Shown piece by piece: positions 62,329 through 64,000 of a stretch of 64,000 nt of DNA (the first letter of the stretch is position 1; every line of letters starts with the position of its first letter). The notes beneath the pieces were generated by a model. It saw nothing but the letters and a program-made list of their open reading frames with translations, ran no database searches and had not been told where the DNA came from. Source of the DNA: Planotetraspora thailandica (GTDB taxonomy: Bacteria; Actinomycetota; Actinomycetes; Streptosporangiales; Streptosporangiaceae); NCBI RefSeq assembly GCF_016863335.1, contig NZ_BOOR01000010.1:1-64000 (forward strand). The letters are read 5' to 3'. The position numbers and the translations under genes were made by a program.

Positions 62329-62808
62329 ATGATCAGATGGGCCGAGGCCGGTGACCTCGAAGATCTTGTCCGGCTGGAGCTCGCCGCCGACGGCATGTTC
62401 GCGCCGCTGGGCATCGTCTTCCCTCCGGGCACGACGATGATCGAGGAGTGCGACGATCCGGCCCGGGTGATCGTCGCGGGCCGGCCACCGGTGGGATTCG
62501 CCATGCTCGGCGTGGTCGACGGCCATGCGCACCTCGATCAGCTTGCCGTACACCCCGATCACGGGAGGCGGGGCATCGGAACGGAGCTGCTCACCGCGGC
62601 CTGCGACGCGGCGGCCGCGACGGGAGCCGCCGCCATGACACTGACGACCTTCCGCGACGTCCCGTGGAATGCGCCCTGGTACGCCCGGCGCGGCTTCGCC
62701 GTACTGGCCCCTGAGGAGTGGGGGCTCGAGCTGACCGCGCTCGTACGGCACGAGCAGGCGCTGGGCATCGACCTGGCGCCCCGTGTTGTCATGCGCAGAG
62801 ACCTCTGA
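62329..62808 (+). CDS. GNAT-family N-acetyltransferase
   Basis: A 159-aa acetyltransferase: strand 4 and the acetyl-CoA loop read [23 protein letters not shown] (in part [14 protein letters not shown], about residues 65-78), followed by [10 protein letters not shown] typical of the C-terminal half. Substrate unknown. It begins just past tRNA-Tyr and is followed 53 bases later by yajQ. Confidence 0.9.
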   Translation: MIRWAEAGDLEDLVRLELAADGMFAPLGIVFPPGTTMIEECDDPARVIVAGRPPVGFAMLGVVDGHAHLDQLAVHPDHGRRGIGTELLTAACDAAAATGAAAMTLTTFRDVPWNAPWYARRGFAVLAPEEWGLELTALVRHEQALGIDLAPRVVMRRDL

Positions 62809-62861
62809 TCACGCCTGGGCCACTAATCTCAGAAGGCAACGAGGAGAGGACACGGACACCG

Positions 62862-63350
62862 ATGGCCGACAGCAGTTTCGACGTCGTCAGCAAGATCGAC
62901 CGGCAGGAGGTCGACAACGCCCTGAACCAGACGGCCAAGGAGGTCGGGCACCGATTCGACTTCAAGGGCACAGGAGCCGAGATCTCCTGGTCGGGCGACA
63001 ACATCGAGATCAAAGCGAACAGCGAGGAGCGTGCGAACGCGGTCCTCGACGTGTTCAAGGAGAAGATCGTCAAGCGAGGCCTTTCGCTGAAGGTTCTCGA
63101 CTCGGGCGAACCGAGGCTGTCCGGCAAGGAATACCGGCTGACGGTCGCCCTCAAGGAGGGCATCGACCAGGAGAACGCGAAGAAGATCTCGAAGCTCATC
63201 CGCGACGAGGGGCCCAAGGGCATAAAGGCGCAGATCCAGGGCGACGAGCTCCGCGTCACCAGCAAGAAGAAGGACGACCTCCAGGAGGTCATCGCCCTGC
63301 TAAAGGGCAAGGACCTCGACATCGCCCTGCAGTTCACGAACTACCGCTAG
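62862..63350 (+). CDS. yajQ: YajQ-family nucleotide-binding protein
   Basis: A 162-aa protein matching YajQ/UPF0234 along its whole length ([20 protein letters not shown] … [13 protein letters not shown] … [19 protein letters not shown], each in part). YajQ binds nucleotides such as cyclic-di-GMP in some Gram-negatives and ribosome-bound RNA in others; the role in actinomycetes is unclear. GGAGAGG lies upstream of the start. Confidence 0.95.
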   Translation: MADSSFDVVSKIDRQEVDNALNQTAKEVGHRFDFKGTGAEISWSGDNIEIKANSEERANAVLDVFKEKIVKRGLSLKVLDSGEPRLSGKEYRLTVALKEGIDQENAKKISKLIRDEGPKGIKAQIQGDELRVTSKKKDDLQEVIALLKGKDLDIALQFTNYR

Positions 63351-63373
63351 CACAGGGGCGCCGACCTGGCGTT

Positions 63374-64000
63374 TCATCGACGAGTGGCCTTGTCAGGGCA
63401 CATGCCGGGCACACGGCCCAGGGCGTCGTCAACGATGCGCCGGGTCTTCTCATGAGGCTCAGGCCACTCCCCCACGTAGGTATTCAGCGTGATCGTGGGA
63501 GTGGCATGGCCTAGCGCCATCTGTACCGTTTCGGCGCTTGCGCCATTGTGAATCAAGAGTATGGCGAAGTAGTGGCGGAAGGAGTGCAGCCCCGTTCCCT
63601 TGGGGATATCGGCTGCATCACGAGCTGGTGCCTAGATGTGCGCCCAATCCGCGCGGTGGATGGGGTTGACCGTCGAGCTGAGGAAGAGCAGCTTCGCGAG
63701 GCGACGCCGAGGGTTGCGCAGGTCAGTCTCATCGTCGATCTCGATCTCAACGGGTGAGTAGCGCTCAATGTGCCGCTTAAGAGCCCACACCACCACGTCG
63801 GGTAGCTCGACTGTGCGAACCGATGTCTTGGGTCTTGGGCGGCCCAAGACAAGGCTTGCGCCCAGCTACGCAGACAAGCTGTTGACGTACGTCGATCTCA
63901 CGCCGCAAAAAGTCGATCGCGTCGAGTTCCAAGCCGGTGATCTCTCCACCGCGTAGACCGCATCCCGCCGACGGTCGCACCTGGACCATGGGCAGATGCG
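63374..64000 (-). pseudogene. tyrosine recombinase (integrase) with a frameshift and an internal stop, continuing past the right edge
   Basis: The catalytic residues survive but the frame does not. Arg lies in GLRGGEITGLE, His-x-x-Arg in GLHSFRHYFAILL, the late His in MALGHATPTI and Tyr in TYVGEW. A single-base shift near 63840 separates GRKPCLGPPKT from TSVRTVELPD, and a TAG at 63632-63634 interrupts the middle (WAHI-stop-APARD). The N-terminus is outside the window. Convergent with yajQ. Confidence 0.8.

Noticed and set aside
58812-63634. Amber codons as programmed recoding
   Set aside because: The genes concerned also show truncation or frameshift, so decay is the simpler explanation; kept only as a low-interest observation.

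Overview
The window is high-GC DNA from a filamentous actinomycete. The best guess is Streptosporangiales (the Nonomuraea/Streptosporangium side). This rests on GTG/TTG starts, very large LuxR (LAL) regulators, FG-GAP secreted proteins, a DUF1048-linked ABC exporter, an ECF42/YCII unit and the rpmG-hadA-hadB-murB neighbourhood. The genus is inferred, not proven.

Layout. 1-5.8 kb: a clipped possible DUF222 gene, lipB, a PspC protein, a flippase-like membrane protein, a membrane protein/TetR divergent pair with a four-unit operator array, and a LURP-one-like protein. 5.8-8 kb: a short second Rho and a 91-aa protein, flanked on both sides by copies of a 20-bp repeat. 8-15.4 kb: a deoC/aldehyde dehydrogenase operon, a LAL regulator and a GDT1-type Mn exporter behind a yybP-ykoY riboswitch. 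15.6-18.3 kb: conserved backbone read leftwards as tRNA-Met, rpmG, hadA, hadB, murB. 18.3-21.6 kb: decayed DNA with a secreted binding protein and a dead integrase ending at tRNA-Thr(GGT). 21.7-30.6 kb: pnuC-nadR, a secreted trypsin-like protease, a methyltransferase, a toxin/antitoxin-like pair and a Pro/Gly/Met-rich membrane protein. 30.7-58.9 kb: an accessory block with rclA/rclR, a P450 with an ABC exporter, MFS-YCII-ECF42, and a run of alpha/beta hydrolases interleaved with three giant regulators, plus SDR and FAD oxidoreductase genes. The block ends in IS and integrase debris. 58.9-62.2 kb: a 3.2-kb segment bounded by a 52-bp perfect direct repeat of the 3' half of tRNA-Tyr, carrying cupin and phosphotransferase genes and a broken redoxin. 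62.3-64 kb: a GNAT gene, yajQ and another broken integrase.

Main interpretation. tRNA-Tyr (62.1 kb), tRNA-Thr (21.6 kb) and tRNA-Met (18.2 kb) lie in the same orientation between yajQ and rpmG. From memory these genes are close together in related genomes; here they are about 40 kb and 3 kb apart. The tRNA-Tyr 3' half recurs at 58.9 kb (perfect) and, in diverged form, at 30.8 kb. This suggests serial integration of elements into one tRNA gene, leaving an accreted island whose integrases are now fragments. Other leads are the repeat-flanked short Rho, the 15-bp-phased TetR operator array, and a 28-bp leader shared by two unrelated regulator genes.
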